From Zizania palustris (Eukaryota > Streptophyta > Magnoliopsida > Poales > Poaceae): DNA of 64,000 nt. Shown piece after piece: positions 11,095-21,676 of the stretch (the stretch's first letter is position 1; every line of letters begins with the position of its first letter). Below the pieces are notes generated by a model that saw nothing but the letters and a program-made list of their open reading frames with translations, ran no database searches and was not told the DNA's origin. Location: NCBI GenBank assembly GCA_019279435.1, contig JAAALK010000082.1:84044989-84108988 (forward strand), given 5' to 3'. The translations under genes and the position numbers were made by a program.

Positions 11095-13042
11095 TGCTGA
11101 ATAGCGTGGGCCTCATGGCTCTAGAAGTGATGAGTCATTGTCAACGATAGTCAAAGAGGACAGAAGAAGAAGAGATCTACTGTTTCATGAGCCACGTGTG
11201 ACTCAGGAACACGGGAAGCGAGCGACTGTCGGGCAGAGGAGGCTGCGAAGTCGGGCTGGCCCAATCCGGGTGCATGGGCCAGAAGCAGTAGAAGACCCAC
11301 TGGGCTGTTGACCAGGGTTGACTCAGGTACACGGGCGGTGAGTGATTGTCGGGCTGAGAGAGCTGCGGAATCGGGCTAGCCCAATCCGGGTACCTGGTGC
11401 AAAGTCGGTGGAGGCTTTGTCAGTTTCGGCGCAAAACTGACAACCGTTGATTCTGTATCCGACTGTCCAGAAGAGAAGCCGTAGTCGCTACGAAAACTTA
11501 GCTTCCGGATAAGTCATCTGTAACTCTAGGCCCACAGTCAGTCAGTCGTGTCTGTAAAAATACCTAAGGGCAGTAGAGTCTTTTCCTTTATTCTTGCGTC
11601 TGTAAAAACCCTAAGGGGCTGGTAGAATATTCCTAGTATTGGGCAGCCTATAAATAGGACCCCAATCTCTAGGGTTTGGACTACCCTTTTGGCTGAAATT
11701 AATACTACTCCTTTGGGTCACTTTTTGTCTCTTGCTTTGCCTCTCTCCTCTCCTGTTCTTGCTTGCGCCGCCAGGGAGTTTTTGCTCCTGTTTTTGTTGC
11801 CTTGCATTTATTGTTGCAGTGAAGGTTTTATTCCCAAATCGTGTGCAGCAACTACAGAGTTTTTAATGGCTTCGTTTCATTCGCACATCAAGTTTTTTCA
11901 TTGATTTCGAGGCTTAGGAAGCCTCTCTGTCGCGTGTGTTCTTCGTGAGAAGTAGTACTAGTTCTTGCGGTTGCAAGTAGTACTGCTACTTTTGCTACAG
12001 TACGCTGTGGCAGCTTTTTACCTTCTACTGCGCAGCTTTTTGATCGAAGCTGACAGGATCCAGCAACTTTTCTGGCTGTTTTCTGGCGAAGCCATCCTTC
12101 TCTGTTTGAAGCCCCTCAGCTCCGTGAGGCAGGCTTCGATCTAACATCTTCGAAAGCTTCGTTCAATCTTCGAACTTGGTTTTGAGTCCTGAGTTGCTAG
12201 CTTCGAAGTACTTCTTGAACGGACAGCATCGCATACTTCGAACGACAGTGCGAAGGTACTCCGGCTCTAGCTGTTCGAAGTCCACACTTCGATAGGTTTC
12301 GAAGTTGGCTTCGAAGCTTGTCGTTCTGCTAGGCTTCGCGTTGGTTTCTTTGTGGCGTGTCAGCCTTCGCTTCTCTTTTCGAAGCTTGATCTTTTCGAAG
12401 GTAGAGTGTAGGCTTCGAATTTGGTGCCTCTGTCGTGTGACAGGCTTCGCTTCTTTGTTCGAAGGTAGTTCGTCTGTGTGTTGCATTCGAAGTTTCCTGT
12501 TCGAAGGTCTTGGTTCGAAGCTGCGTTCGAAGCTGTGTTCGAAGTCTTGCCTTCGAAGTACATACTTCGAAGCAGACTCCGACTTTGTCATACTTCGCTT
12601 CGAAGCATACTTCGCTTCTTGCCACTTCGAACTAGACTAGACCAAAACACCTTCGGCTTTTTCAACAGCCTTCGGCAGGCTTCGCAACTGACCTCCAAAG
12701 CAGGCTTCGTCACCAACCTCCGAAGCAGGCTTCGACCAGCGAATCAGGCTTCGCCAAGTTTCAAACAGGAGACAAAACTGAACAGTAACTTCTCATTTCA
12801 CTTTACATATACCTAGATCAGTTCATTGGGAAGTTTAGGCCTGACATACTTTGTTTATCTACCTAGTTGCACTTCTTTGATAGTTCTGTGTTTGACATCA
12901 GTTGCTTCTAGGTTAGATACCTTTAGACTTAGGCTTTCTGTTTATTTTCTGCTGCGTTGGGTATTGGGAACAGGCCATTGATTCGAAAGAATTTTTAAGG
13001 CGCCCATTCACCCCCCCTCTGGTCGCTACTTTCGCTCCTACA
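11095..13042 (+). mobile_element. 5' LTR of copia element
   Basis: Starts TGAGGAGCC and ends CTCCTACA. Core promoter TATAAATA is at 11649-11656. The transcribed part downstream (about 12140-12760) contains around twenty TTCGAA cores, mostly as CTTCGAAG or GTTCGAAG. No coding sequence is supported. Frames open on both strands here come from this low-complexity motif. Confidence 0.95.
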
Positions 13043-13044
13043 AG

Positions 13045-13062
13045 TGGTATCAGAGCTTGGTT
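13045..13062 (+). promoter_or_regulatory. Primer-binding site, initiator tRNA-Met
   Basis: TGGTATCAGAGCTTGGTT starts two bases after the 5' LTR. It is the standard plant copia primer-binding site complementary to the 3' end of initiator tRNA-Met, and starts minus-strand DNA synthesis. Confidence 0.95.
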
Positions 13063-13823
13063 AGGGTTTTTCCATACCTTAACTGGTTCTAAACCCCGGT
13101 AGTGACCATGACGTCTCCTGGCAAGGTCCCGTCCTTGGAAGCCTATGGCTATAACTATTGGAAGACTCGCATGCGAGCCTATCTTATGAGCCAGGGTTCG
13201 GACATTTGGGACATTTGCGTTCACACCACGTTTGTCATATTGCCAGTAGCTGAGCATGGAACTGCTGGTATCAATGCTCAGCATCTGAGCAACAGTAAGG
13301 CTGTGAACATTCTTTTCTCTGGTTTAGGTCCCACTGAGTTTGAGCGTGTGAGCCATCTCTCCACTGCGAGAGAGATCTGGGCTACCCTCAAGGCACACCA
13401 TGAGGGAACAGCTCAGGTCAAGGCTTGGCTCTATCAGACCTACCGGCGTGATTACGAAAACTTCACACAGAAGCCGGGTGAATCCGTTGAGGCTTTGTTT
13501 GGTCGTTTTCAGTCGATCATAAACAAGCTTCGGGACAACAAGGCTGAGGGTGCTCAGTTAGTCTCAGATCACGAGCAGGCGCTCAAGGTTCTCCATACCT
13601 TGGACCCAAAGATCTGGGAGATCAAGGTATCCTCTATCGTTGAGAGCACTTCTTACGATACCTTGACCATTTCTGAGTTATTTAGCAAGCTGAAGGCCAA
13701 TGAGGTAGATATCCAGTTGAGATCAAATCTCACTGGTTCTGGATCAAAATCCCTGGCCCTTGCTACACCTTCTGTTGATCCCTCTGCTATGAGCTGTGCT
13801 GGGTTCTCTTTGATGTCTATCAC

Positions 13824-14318
13824 TGTTGGGGGAAAATATTTCATCTTCGGGGTTATTGCCGAAGCAGCATAAAGGCAGACAGCGGGTTCGAAGGTTCCCA
13901 GAAGATCATCTTCGAAGATACCCGGAACCAAGTTCGAAGTACGAAGATAGGCTTTGGTTCGGAGTACATCTTCGAACTAAGGCTTTTCAAGATCTTTTCT
14001 GCCAGCTAAGATGGAAGACTTATCTTCTTTCTCATTGGATTAGTCTTTTATCATTTTAGCCCTATTAAGGGAACCGAATAGTTTCCACTATGTCGGTTGT
14101 AATAGAGGGGTAAATAGGTCTTTTCCTTAATGATTGGGCCTATAAATACCCCCCATTTCACCCTGTAATAGGGACCGAATACAAGTTATTCAATACACAC
14201 ATTCGAACTATTCTAAGTTATTATCCTTTCGGAGGCTTAGAACAGTTTGCTTCACAAACACTTCGTTTGTTAGTTTCTTTTCCACAGAAACCTGTTAGCG
14301 TAATCTTTTACGCCAACA
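13824..14318 (+). mobile_element. Tat solo LTR (A/B family) in copia gag
   Basis: A 495-bp LTR, TGTTGGGGG...CGCCAACA, with perfect 5-bp duplication ATCAC on both sides (13819-13823, 14319-14323) and no internal sequence. Removing it plus one duplication restores the gag frame. Solo LTRs arise by recombination between the two LTRs of a full element. Confidence 0.96.
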
Positions 14319-15351
14319 ATCACTGAGGACCAGCTTGAGTCTTTGGGAGATGATGATTTGTGTCTGTTTAACAACCGGGTGCGTCGTGTCTATGACAAGA
14401 GAATGTTCAAAAGACACGGCACAAAATCTGGATGCTTTGAGTGTGGTGATCCAGGACACTTCATCGCCGACTGCCCCAAGCGTAATGGACACAAGAAGGG
14501 CACCGGTGGCAGCTTCCACGACTCCGGCAAGCATGAGAGCTCATCCTTCAACAAGGGCAAGCCGAAAACCCGATTCTTCAAGAAGGCCCTGAAGGACTAC
14601 CGGCGAGAGAACAAGAAGCGCGACAAGGCCTTCTTCGCCGAGATGGAGAAGAGCTACTCCAAGCAGTCCACGTCTTCTTCCTCTTCATCAAGCACAAGCG
14701 ATGAGGAGATCATCATCAGGAAGGGGAAGGACAAGGACGATCCGGCGGGCCTCTGCTTCATGGCTTTCGGAGACAAGCCGAAGAACCGCTCACACCAGCG
14801 CTGAAGATCCCGCAAGAGCTTCTGTTCAATGGCTCTTGGGGATAAGGAAGAAAAGTGCTCCTCCGACGATTCCGACGACGACGACAACAAGGTATCATCC
14901 TACGAGCGCGAAATTGTTGATTTACTTGAGAGCAATCGTCAGGAGTTGAAATATTGGGAAAAACTGCTTAGGGGGGCTAAGAAGAGGATAAATGAGTTAG
15001 AGAGTGAGCTTGCCGTGGCCAACGGCAGAATTGAGAGTCTATCTTCTTTCCCTTGCTTGGGTGATAGCAGTGAGTGCCCGAAGTGTGAGGTGCTTCTGTG
15101 TGACCTATCGACTCTGAAGTCCAGGTACACAGAAAGGGTTGATGAGAGGGACGCTTTGGCCACTGAGCTTGAAAGCGCTCAGCTGGAGCTGAAAGATGCT
15201 CAAGCCACTGTCGTCGCACCCTGTGTTGATTGCCCATCTCATCTAGCTATCTTAGCTGAGCTGAAATCCAAGGGCGATGAACAGTTGGGTGATTTGGAGA
15301 GGTTGAGAGCTGAGCTTCCGCAGACTAGGCTAGAGCTTGAGACATTGTCAG

Positions 15352-15846
15352 TGTTGGGGGAAAATATCTCATCTTCGGGGTTATTGCCGAAGCAACATAA
15401 AGGCAGACAGCGGATTCGAAGGTTCCCAGATGATCATCTTCGAAGATACTCGGAGTCAAGTTCGAAGTACGAAGATAGGCATTGGTTTGGAGTACCTCTT
15501 CGAACTTAGGCTTTTCAAGATCTTTTCTGCCAGCTAAGATGGAAGACTTATCTTCTTTCTCATTAGATTAGTCTTTTACCATTTTAGCCCTATTAAGGAA
15601 GCCGAATAGTTTCCACTATGTCGGTTGTAATAGAGGGGTAAATAGGTCTTTTCCTTAATGTTTGGGCCTATAAATACCCCCCGTTTCATCCTTTAATGAG
15701 GACAGAATACAAGTTATTCAATACACACATTCGAACTATTCTAAGTTGTTATCCTTTCGGAGGCTTAGAACAGTTCTCTTCGCAAACACTTCGTTTGTTA
15801 GTTTCTCTTCTACAGAAACCTGTTAGCGTAATCTTTTACGCCAACA
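15352..15846 (+). mobile_element. 5' LTR of element B
   Basis: TGTTGGGGG...CGCCAACA with core promoter TATAAATA at 15669-15676. Identical in length to the 3' copy, with six substitutions between them. Confidence 0.96.
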
Positions 15847-15848
15847 GT

Positions 15849-15866
15849 TGGCGCCGTCCGTGGGGA
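15849..15866 (+). promoter_or_regulatory. Primer-binding site of element B
   Basis: TGGCGCCGTCCGTGGGGA lies two bases after the LTR. The same site with changes near its end (TGGCGCCGTCCATGGGTA) follows the LTR of element D. It is the usual Tat-type site. I do not assign the tRNA from sequence alone. Confidence 0.88.
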
Positions 15867-15908
15867 ACCTAGTCCGAAAAACTTCGTTCTCTACCAACTT
15901 CTTACATC

Positions 15909-18900
15909 ATGCCTCCTAAGCGGAGCGCACCCCGCAATCCCACTCGGAGGTCCTCTCGGATCTCCAGAGAGATACCCTTCGACACAGTTGAAGTCGGAGG
16001 GCCTTCGACATTCCCTCCGCAAACTCCGGAAGGGGCTTCCATCCCTCGAACATACGAAGCTTCTCCGCCAACCCCTTCCATACTCCGACCGCCCGGAGTC
16101 CCTTCTCCACCCTCCATTCCGATTCGAACTGATCCTACCAGTTCTCAAGACCAGGAAGATCCTTCCGGAGGAAATGAAAATAATCTTGGAGATATGGCCA
16201 CTCAAATGGCCAACCTTCAAGCTGAAGTGGCAAGGTGGCGACAGGAAGCTGCGAGCAGGCTTCGCTCTCAAGTCACCCCAACCATCCTAGAAGTGCCCGA
16301 AGACGACGATCTTGATTATCCCGAAGCCCCGGAGAACGCCTCTTTCGACAATGAATCTCCGCTGCATCCTGAGCTGCAGAAGGTCCGCTTTGATCCAAAG
16401 TTTAAAACTTCGAAGCTCTGTAAGTATGCCGGAGATGAAGATCCCGGAGAGTTCGTTCGGTCTTATGCCCTAGCAATTGAGGCTAGCGGAGGTGTTCGAG
16501 ACACCATGGCGAAGTGCTTCCCTTTGGCTCTTCAAGGAGTGGCGTTGAGATGGTTCTGGTCCTTGAGGCCAGGATCAATCAATTCATGGTCGCAGCTGAA
16601 GAAGAAGTTTATAAGCAACTTTCAGGGCACCTTCGTGCCTCCTATGTCAACAGGAAGCCTTTTCCAGGTGAAACAGCTCCCCGGAGAAACATTGAGGCAG
16701 TACTTTAAGCGCTTCGCTCATACGAAGTCGCAAATTCGGGGGTTGTCCGCATCTTCAGTGGTTGATGCTGCTCGGGAAGGTGTCAGTCATCAAGGCCTTC
16801 TGGATAAACTGCATCGGAAAAGCATCTCCTCGGTCTCTCAGTTGATGTCGTACTTCGAGGAGTATGCGAGGTCAGAAGAGGGTTGGCTTCGGAGGACTGC
16901 TGCTACTTCGTCCATATTGCAAGAAGTCAAAGTAGAAGTGAAAACTTTGGCACAGCCGCAGGAACCAGTCTTCGAAGTGCAACATGACCGGAGAAGAGGG
17001 CAAAAGCACCCTCGTTCTGAAGTCATGAATATTGCACCCCCACAGAAGTTTACACCAAGAGCTCCACAGTCTACGGGGAACAAGGCCAGCGACTGGAGGC
17101 CGCCAGGGAAAACGGCTGGCAAGGGCCAGACCCTTTTCTGCTGCATTCACGGAGAAAATCGAAGCCATGCAACTGATACTTGCAAGGCTATACTTACTTT
17201 AAGGGGAGAGTATTTAGGGAGAACTTCGGGTCGAGGCAGTACCGACCGAAGTCCAGCAGCGACGCGCCCAGAGCCGGTCCAGGCTGTGGCACGGATAGAA
17301 AATTTTGATGCTACAAGACACCCTCCGGTGGCCAATGTTATGCCACCTCCGAAGCAAGAGGAACGGCAAGATAGGGGAAAAAGAGTAGTTCTCCCTATCT
17401 CCGGAGGAGGTACCCTCGGAAGCATGTCCGAGAGACAGCGAAGAGAGTACGTTCGGGAAGTAGGTCATATTGGGACTTCGTCATCTGCAGCTGCAATGCC
17501 GGAGTGGTCTCACGTTCCGATATCTTTCTCTGCGGAGGATGCAGCTGGTATTAAGTTCTCGCATGCAGATCCATTGGTTATCACTGCTGATATTGCGGGC
17601 ACTGAAGTTCGAAGGGTGCTGATTGACGGAGGTAGTTCGGCAGATATCATTTTTGTTCAAGCCTTCAATCAGTTGTGCATTTCCAGGAAGCATCTCCTTC
17701 CAGCGGCTCGTCCTCTGCAAGGCTTCGCAGGACCCGCGCTTGATGCACTTGGCCAGATAGGCCTGGAAGTTACCTTCGGAGAAGGTTTATTGGCCCGGAC
17801 TGAAGAAGTAATCTTTGATGTGATAGATGCCCCATATGCTTACAACGTCATTTTCGGAAGGGGCATGCTGAACCAGTTCGGAGCGGTGGCGCATCACAAT
17901 TATTTGTGCATGAAGATGCCCACACAAGCAGGAGTCCTTACAATCTTCGGAGATCAAGCAATTGCTCGGAGGGCGGAATATGGTCATGGTCCCCCTCTTG
18001 ATCCGAGGCAAGTAAACAGTGTGCAGGATAATGAAGAAATTTTTTCAGCCTCTTTCGAAGCTTCGAAGAAGTCTTTTCCGAGACCAAGTCCCGAAGGAGA
18101 GATTGCAACGAAGGTCATTGTTAAAGATGGTAAAGAGTACACTTTTCCATTTGGTAAAGATTTACCTCCTGAAGTTGCAACCTCCTTGGAAAAGGTGGTG
18201 GAAGAAAATTTGGATGTCTTCGCTTGGTCTGACGAAGATATCACCGGAGTCGATCGGGATATCATTGAACACAGTTTACTTGTAAACCCGAAGGCCCGGC
18301 CTGTTCGGCAAGGACTCCGGAAGATGTCCGCAGAGAGAGCTGCTCTAGCTAAGGACGAAGTTGAAAAATTGTTGAAGGCTAGGATTATCAGAGAAGTGGC
18401 TCACACAGAATGGTTAGCCAACCCAGTCTTCGTCAGAAAGAAGTCTTCCGGGAAGTGGCGTATGTGCATTGATTTCACATCCCTGAATAAAGCATGCCCA
18501 CGTGACCCCTACCCCATGCCCCGAATTGATCAGCTGGTTGACTCCACCGCAGGTTCGGAGTTATTAAGCTTCCTTGACGCGTATTCTGGCTATCATCAAA
18601 TATGGTTGAAGCGTGAAGATGAAATCAAGACAAGCTTCGTAACTCCTTCGGGAGTCTTCTGTTATGTAAGAATGCCCTTCGGCCTAAGAAATGCCAGGGC
18701 TACTTTTTCGAGATTAGTTGCTAAGGCTCTAGGTCATCAACTAGGTCGCAATGTGGAGGCCTATATGGATGATATTGTAATAAAGAGTGCTTTAAAGCAC
18801 CAACATAGCCTAGATTTAGCAGAAACATTCAATAGCCTTCGGGCATGTGGGATCCGTCTTAACCCCGAAAAATGTATATTCGGAGCTAAGGCTGGAAAAT

Positions 18901-20797
18901 TGTTAGGGTATTTAGTTTCAAGCAGGGGAATTGAAGCTAGCCCTACTCAAATAATTGCGCTGCAGAAGATGGCTCCTCCAGAAAATTTAAAGCAAGTGCA
19001 AAAGCTGACTGGGCGTCTGGCAGCACTTAGCAGGTTTTTATCAAGGTCTGCAGAGAGGAGCTTGCCTATATTCAAAGCATTGAAAGGATCCGAAGATTTT
19101 GCATGGACACCGGAGTGTCAGAAAAGCTTCGAAGATATTAAAGACTATCTCAGTAATCTTGCTACACTCACGGTGCCTATTGCGGACGAAACCCTACTCC
19201 TGTACCTTGCAGCTACAGGTTCAGCTGTCAGCGCAGTCCTTGTCAGAGAAGTGAATTTCAATGGGAAGTTGGTCCAAAATCCTGTTTATTTTGTATCCGA
19301 AGCATTATCAGGAGCGAAGACAAGATACTCCGAACTTGAGAAGTTCGTTTATGCTCTGATAATGGCTTCGAGGAAGCTAAGACATTATTTTTGGCTCACA
19401 ATGTAATTGTACCAACTTCGTATCCTTTAGGAGATATGCTCCGAAGCAAAGATTACACTGGAAGGATTGGAAAGTGGGCAGTTGAGCTAGCACCCTTCGA
19501 CATATCTTTCTTGGCAAGGACAGCTATCAAATCCCAAGTCCTAGCAGACTTTATAGCAGAGTGGACACCACCTGCGAATTTGGCTCTGGAGAAGTCAAGT
19601 GACGGAGTTTGGACTGATTACTCCGATGGGGCTTTCCAAGCATCTGGAGCAGGCATTGGGGCAGTGTTGATTTCACCGTCAGGGCAAAGAGCAATGTACT
19701 CCGCAAGACTCAACTTTAAGTCTACCAATAATATAGCGGAGTACGAAGGGATTTTATTGGGACTCCGGAAAGCACGTGCTCTAGGGGCTACAAGAATAAT
19801 TATAAAGACAGATTCTCAGATAGTAGCAGGGCACGTAGACAAAAGTTTTCAAGTTCGGCATCCACAGCTTGCAATGTACTTAGAAGAAATCCGTAAAATC
19901 GAAGCACACTTCAAGGGTATTTCCATTCGGAGTATACCAAGAGCAGAAAACATGCAAGCGGATATCTTAGCGAAGGCTGCAGCCGGAGCTGTGGATGTGC
20001 CCGAAGAAGCTTTCTACGAGGAACTCAATATACCTTCGGTGCCACAATTTCCCTCTGCGGAGATTCTTTGCATTCCTAGTGCAGATTAGAAAAATTCGAT
20101 CATGGAACTTTTGCAAGGAGGAACAAATTTGCCCGAAGAGCCCCAGTTATCAAGATTAAAGCTCAGAGCCAGAAACTATCAAATAATCAACGGTATATTA
20201 TACAAGGCCGGAGTATGTTCCCCTCTACTCCGATGTATATCTCAAGTCGAAGGCCAAGAAATTCTTCGAGAAATTCACGAAGGCCTTTGTGGCAGCCATT
20301 TAGCCCCTAGAGTTTTGGCAGGAAAAACACTTCGCCAGGGGCTTTATTGGCCTACAATCACAGCTGATGCGGAAAGCTTGGTCCGCACTTGTCAAGGGTG
20401 CGAATGGATGGGTCGACGAAGTCATCGCCCACCAACAGCTCTTCAAGTCATTGCTCCGGTATGGCCTATGGCCAGATGGGGCCCGGATATTGAAGAAGAA
20501 AGACAAGCTTCGTTAGATTTATCAGAAGAAACAAGACTTCGGGTTGTAGCTAATTTATCAAAGTATCATCAGCAGACGAAGTCTTGGTATGACCCGAAGG
20601 TTAAGCTCAATGAACTAAGACCGGGTCATCTTGTTATACGAAGCATTATAGCACCAGGGAAGTTAGGCAATAAATGGGAAGGTCCATATCTAATTGTCCG
20701 CTCAGGGCGCCCTGGTTCATTTAAATTAGCTAATTTAGAAGGTGAAGAGTTAGCACATACTTGGCATGCGGAGCACCTAAAGCGATACTTCGCATAA
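15909..20797 (+). pseudogene. Tat element B gag-pol, frameshifted and lacking the integrase core
   Basis: ATG at 15909 opens 1165 codons. N-terminal basic and Pro-rich gag leads to the capsid region (about 16350-16870), a variant zinc knuckle CIHGENRSHATDTC (about 17140), protease DGGSSAD (about 17623), RT with YMDD at 18762-18773, and Ty3 RNase H. A T-run with five Ts (19388-19392) against six in A shifts the frame. The archaeal-type RNase H (19601 on) then reads in the new frame to a TAG at 20087-20089, where A has Trp. The last part (20102-20797) has the integrase zinc finger, then jumps at about 20481 from MARWG to DIEEERQAS. About 500 bp holding the whole D,D-35-E core, present in A at about 3049-3551, is missing in frame. 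The C-terminus HLKRYFA is intact. Confidence 0.94.
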
Positions 20798-21676
20798 GGG
20801 CTCCTTGTAATTTGCTTGTAATCATCTTCTAAATCAATAAAGCATATGATCCTGATAGTGCCTTCCCCTCATAGACTTCTAGCTTCCAAGTGGACGCACT
20901 GGAACCGCGGGGTCGACCGAGAGGGAAGTGTCATGAAGCTGGGTTGTATTTTTGGACTTCGAACCTATAAAGTTCGAAGCTTCCGACGTGGGGGCTGGCA
21001 TAATCCGGAGCCCAGGCCACCGGCTTGTAGGCATCCGTAAAAGAGCCCAAAACCACACCCTATGGAGTCCAAGCCATTGGCTGGTAGACTTCCGTAAAAA
21101 GAGCCGAAGGTGGCCAAATCCTGCGAAGTCCAAGCCATTGGCTGGTAGACTTCTGCAAAAAGAGCCGAAGGTGGCCAAAATATACGGAGTCCAAGCCATT
21201 GGCTGGTAGACATCCGTAAAAAGAGTCCAAAGAGACCATTGCAAACTCCGAACCATTGGTTCGACAGAGATCGCAAAAATAAGCCGAAGGTGGCTAAAGC
21301 AAAACAGAATTTGAGCCATGAGCTTCGAATGTCTGTTAACATAGTCCAAAGTGACAAATTTTTTAAGACACTAAAGTATCCTGGAAGTTATCTCAAGTGA
21401 TTTCTTTCATAAAACAAAGGTACTAAGTTGCCATTCTTCCGACTACAAAAAGTCGAAGACATTTCATAAGATTTTAAAAGATCTTTAAATGACAGAGGGG
21501 CTCCGAACCCCCAAAAAATTGTACTCCGAAGTTTTTTCTTTGCGCATAACCATCTTTGAATACATTTCGAAGTTGCTTATACCCAAAGAGGGGCTAGTAA
21601 ATATGGAGACAATTTTAAATCGGCATTCATTATTCAAATAAATGTGTTTACAGGTTACACTATGAAAAATCGGTAT
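20798..21676 (+). repeat. 3' untranslated region of B with ~60-bp tandem repeat
   Basis: Homologous to 3867-4725 in A. Five imperfect units of about 60 bp occur at 21006-21300, with the same CCAAGCCATTGGCTGGTAGA and GAGCCGAAGGTGGCC cores. No coding sequence is supported in the rest. Confidence 0.85.

Noticed and set aside
10569..11100. Pro-rich or Gly-rich ORFs at the CACTA 1 left side as intact genes
   Set aside because: Frames are open because of GC content. The sequence is a captured gene piece cut by the copia insertion.
12163..12816. Long open frames on both strands in the copia LTR (repeated at 32809-33462)
   Set aside because: They arise from the TTCGAA-rich low-complexity sequence. 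Several frames are open at once and nothing resembles a protein family.
13045..13062. tRNA gene at the primer-binding site
   Set aside because: Only the 18 bases complementary to a tRNA 3' end are present.
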